DNA of 64,000 nt from a bacterium D16-76 (lineage in GTDB: Bacteria > Bacillota > Clostridia > Oscillospirales > Acutalibacteraceae): contig QZEE01000002.1 of NCBI GenBank assembly GCA_009917445.1, positions 1-64,000 of the forward strand, given 5' to 3'. A model generated the notes under the pieces. The model saw only the letters and a list, made by a program, of their open reading frames with translations, did no database searches and was not told the origin of the DNA. Numbering within the stretch: the stretch's first letter is position 1; each line of letters starts with the position of its first letter. Positions 61,791-64,000 of the stretch are shown here, in pieces. The position numbers and the translations under genes are program-made.

Positions 61791-62099
61791 TCAAGTTCGA
61801 TTCAAAATAGAAAGTTTAGATGGATCTCTTTCTCGTATTGCAGATTTTAGGTTATCCCCCGGCTTAAAAACCACAGAAAGGTAGTCATCTGAAGTACGCA
61901 ATTCCTTAGTCCGTGGGTCACTGAAAAGATGTCCTTTTCTTTCTTTTACCTCAAAAGATCCAAATCCACGAATTGTAACCTTTTCACCATTTATCAACGT
62001 TTCTGAAATAAGTCGAAAAACGTCATTGATAACTGTATCAGCCTGGCTTTTGTAATAATCCATATCAGCTAATGCCAACACTAAATCTTTTCGCTGCAT
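61791..62099 (-). CDS. HU/IHF-family DNA-binding protein
   Basis: 102 residues with the HU signature (TIRGFGSFEVKERKGHLFSDPRTKE) and the dimer N-terminus (ALADMDYYKSQADTVINDVFRLI). SPbeta carries an HU-like gene (yonN) in the same neighbourhood. It bends DNA, probably for genome compaction, replication or packaging. Confidence 0.9.
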   Translation of the reverse strand: MQRKDLVLALADMDYYKSQADTVINDVFRLISETLINGEKVTIRGFGSFEVKERKGHLFSDPRTKELRTSDDYLSVVFKPGDNLKSAIRERDPSKLSILNRT

Positions 62100-62107
62100 A
62101 ACCCCTC

Positions 62108-63337
62108 CTAACCCAACTTAATCTGATAATACGCATCAGCACCGATATCTGGCTTAAACACCATCATAAGTTGCCCAGGAGTTGAATATAAACGTTTGCT
62201 ATTGGCATACTCATCTGTACCGCATAAACTACGCACTACCATACTCTCTATACCAAGCTCTTCAAATTCTTCTTTATGATGTTTGTCTGCTAAAATAACA
62301 TAGTCAATACTCTTTCCATATTTTTTAACAAAGAGAGTATTTAATGTGCGCCCAGCATTACGCACGTTATCTAAATCACCATGTGTGGCACAGACACCAT
62401 ATCCGCATACTTTGAAATATAAAAATTCATAATATTCCGCTTCTGGGAAAGAAACGTCACTACGGTTGATAAGCCTCTGTTTTAACCACCATGGAATTAG
62501 CCGCTCCATATTATCAGCATGAATGCTATCATTTTTATTCTGAATAGTTCGTAAATGATTACCATATGTAGAGTGTACGATTGTTTCTTGCACTTCATCA
62601 GCCATCGTGTCAATAGCCTGTGCAATAATCTCAGACACTTGCATAATCTGATTGCAAACTAGCTCTTCTGATGCCACCCTAGCACTCACATGTATAGCAC
62701 CATGTGCCATATCACCCAAAAGAACAACATGCAACTTCCTACACTGATGTAATCTCAATCTCTCAATAACAGATCCAACTAAGTGCTCAACCCTAGATCG
62801 GCACACCCTTATGTCATATTTTTCCCATATGTTATCAGTTACCATCCCGTAATGCCAATCTGCAAATACAACAATAGCCTCACTATCATCGCAGAAACAC
62901 GGCGAAACCTCGTTCACACCTAAAGGCATAAACTCATTAAGCGAATTAGCTGATTCAACAAGCCTATCCTCCAGGTTTTCAATTCTGCCAATTTTGTCAA
63001 CTAATTTATTGAACTCCCTGCGCTGATCAAAAAGACGTTTAGATTCTTTTCTGGCTTCAGCAATCTTGCAATCAAGCTCATCAATATAGTTTCCCTGGAA
63101 ATCATCTTGTTTAGCATACTTCTTTTTGAAGTATTGCGCAACCGCATATCCGCAGTATGGAGTAACAGCGGCAGCTTTCCTTAAACTATCGCTGTTGTAC
63201 TCCATACCCGTGGCCTTAACTATATCATCCCAGTTTAAATCTTCCGGATCTGGCTTTTCCTCGACTTTTGTTTCAATCAGCCGAAGACCATATTCATATA
63301 AGTCCTCCCCATCCCTTTGTCTATATTTTGGATTCAT
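62108..63337 (-). CDS. Calcineurin-like metallophosphoesterase (YonJ-like)
   Basis: 409 residues. The N-terminal ~80 residues include an HTH-like part (NWDDIVKATGMEYNSDSLRKAA), then a coiled coil. The phosphoesterase core (from about 150) shows D-x-H in FADWHYG, GD in LLGDMAHG, GNH in STYGNHLRT, and HGD in CATHGD; the last box is DKHH instead of the common GHTH. It probably acts on nucleic acids or nucleotides. SPbeta YonJ is its likely counterpart. Confidence 0.8.
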   Translation of the reverse strand: MNPKYRQRDGEDLYEYGLRLIETKVEEKPDPEDLNWDDIVKATGMEYNSDSLRKAAAVTPYCGYAVAQYFKKKYAKQDDFQGNYIDELDCKIAEARKESKRLFDQRREFNKLVDKIGRIENLEDRLVESANSLNEFMPLGVNEVSPCFCDDSEAIVVFADWHYGMVTDNIWEKYDIRVCRSRVEHLVGSVIERLRLHQCRKLHVVLLGDMAHGAIHVSARVASEELVCNQIMQVSEIIAQAIDTMADEVQETIVHSTYGNHLRTIQNKNDSIHADNMERLIPWWLKQRLINRSDVSFPEAEYYEFLYFKVCGYGVCATHGDLDNVRNAGRTLNTLFVKKYGKSIDYVILADKHHKEEFEELGIESMVVRSLCGTDEYANSKRLYSTPGQLMMVFKPDIGADAYYQIKLG

Positions 63338-63343
63338 ATAAAA

Positions 63344-63538
63344 TCACCCCTCATTTTCTGGGGGTATCTCCACTACTCGTTCAATAGACAGATTCACTTC
63401 TGGTAATCCGCTCCAACGCTTTAGTACATCTAACAATCTGTATGTACGTGTACCATCACGCTTAAACTCCGTAATAGTCATATCTTCAACATCAATCTCG
63501 CAGTTTTTAAAATATTCCCCAGATACTTTATTCGCCAT
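63344..63538 (-). CDS. YonK-like small protein
   Basis: About 64 residues from the ATG at 63538, which follows AGAAGGGAA. The layout MANKVSGEYFKNCEIDVEDM... TYRLLDVLKRWSG... is that of SPbeta YonK, a small structured protein of unknown function. As in SPbeta, it is directly upstream of the YonJ-like gene. It overlaps the end of the upstream ORF. Confidence 0.65.
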   Translation of the reverse strand: MANKVSGEYFKNCEIDVEDMTITEFKRDGTRTYRLLDVLKRWSGLPEVNLSIERVVEIPPENEG

Positions 63539-63776
63539 TACCATTTCCCTTCTGGCTCCAATGCTTACGCCGATTGTACTGTTGCCGCCGCCTATCATGC
63601 TCCCGCACAAACTCAGCAGCTCTAATATTAGAGCTGGCGATTGGCCTCATCAACTCAATCGTTTCAGTACAGAAATAATGATGTCGCTTGGAATCCTGCT
63701 TCATAGTGCGAGGAAACCTAATGCCTGGAAACATCTCAACCAGAAGTTCTTTTTCAGCCTTTGTAATTTGAATCAC
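63528..63776 (-). CDS. Small phage protein before YonK
   Basis: 82 residues, basic, with TKAEKELLVEMFPGIRFPRT and RHHYFCTETIELMRPI. Proteins starting with a similar 'KELVKEMFP..FPRTMKQ' segment occur next to YonK-like genes in gut siphophages. Function unknown. The rest of the window, 63,777-64,000, has one 7-bp inverted repeat (63,864-63,889) and no supported gene or clear sigma-A promoter. Confidence 0.65.
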   Translation of the reverse strand: MIQITKAEKELLVEMFPGIRFPRTMKQDSKRHHYFCTETIELMRPIASSNIRAAEFVREHDRRRQQYNRRKHWSQKGNGNGE

Positions 63777-64000
63777 TAATTATTCATCCTTTACAATTTA
63801 TTTTTGGATTTCAACTTCGTTCTATCCTATATGACCACTAAGAAAATTAAATTTACCGTGTTGAACAACACATGTAAATGAATGTTGTTTCAGAATTTAT
63901 CGACCGAAAATGGGCCATTTTTGTATGTTTTTGCACAAATCAGAGTTAATCAACCACCTTCTTTACGAAATTAAAACCGTAAATTTTTAGGTCACACTCA

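Overview
The window joins two very different pieces of DNA. Positions 1 to about 14,940 are GC-rich chromosome of a spore-forming gut-type Clostridia (it carries a SpoIID homologue, a uridine-kinase family P-loop kinase, MscS, citrate synthase and glucuronate isomerase). From about 14,940 to the right edge the DNA is clearly AT-rich. This part is an integrated long-tailed siphophage whose gene content and order resemble Bacillus phage SPbeta. The right end of the prophage is outside the window.

Host part: a truncated IS1182-type transposase at the edge, a nested inverted-repeat element, an Rpn-type nuclease gene, a GH32-like glycosidase with its own promoter and operator-like repeat, an AAA ATPase of the DUF4143 type, and a decayed conjugative-element island (about 5.1-6.9 kb) with a second truncated copy of one of its genes at 1.4 kb. 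Then come tRNA-Thr(CGT) and ordinary housekeeping genes. The chromosome stops at the orphan 3' end of a minus-strand gene (14,869-14,949), which marks the left attachment site.

Phage part: a tyrosine integrase reads rightwards next to the attachment site. Almost everything else is on the minus strand, so it is read from right to left. The order is: small SPbeta-like genes (YonK-like, YonJ-like phosphoesterase, HU); a tRNA array with a large structured RNA; terminase; portal; protease/scaffold; decoration protein; major capsid; connectors; tail tube; a RuvC/ClpP/PhoH cassette; a 2969-residue tape measure; distal tail; a tail protein ending in an S74 chaperone domain; a run of small baseplate and fibre genes; a diversity-generating retroelement (DGR); then membrane proteins, an amidase and the integrase.

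The main discovery is the DGR at 20.3-24.9 kb. It consists of a 961-residue variable protein with Ig-like repeats and a lectin/FGE-like C-terminus, a 134-bp variable repeat (VR) at its 3' end, a 12-bp hairpin just past its stop codon, a 134-bp template repeat (TR), and a reverse transcriptase. TR and VR differ at 16 positions, and 15 of these are template adenines. The reverse transcriptase has the DGR-type IGxxxSQ motif, but its catalytic box reads YMDN instead of YxDD. No recognisable Avd gene is present.

The second region of interest is the tRNA array (58.1-61.7 kb). It runs from a near-consensus host-type promoter inside a 17-bp inverted repeat to an intrinsic terminator. It holds 11 standard tRNAs (one, tRNA-Gln, with an extra long variable arm), one degenerate tRNA, one tRNA-like element with an 11-bp central stem and a CCA end, and a ~577-nt RNA closed by a 27-bp helix that fits ROOL/GOLLD-type RNAs. 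All family assignments were made by eye, with no database search.
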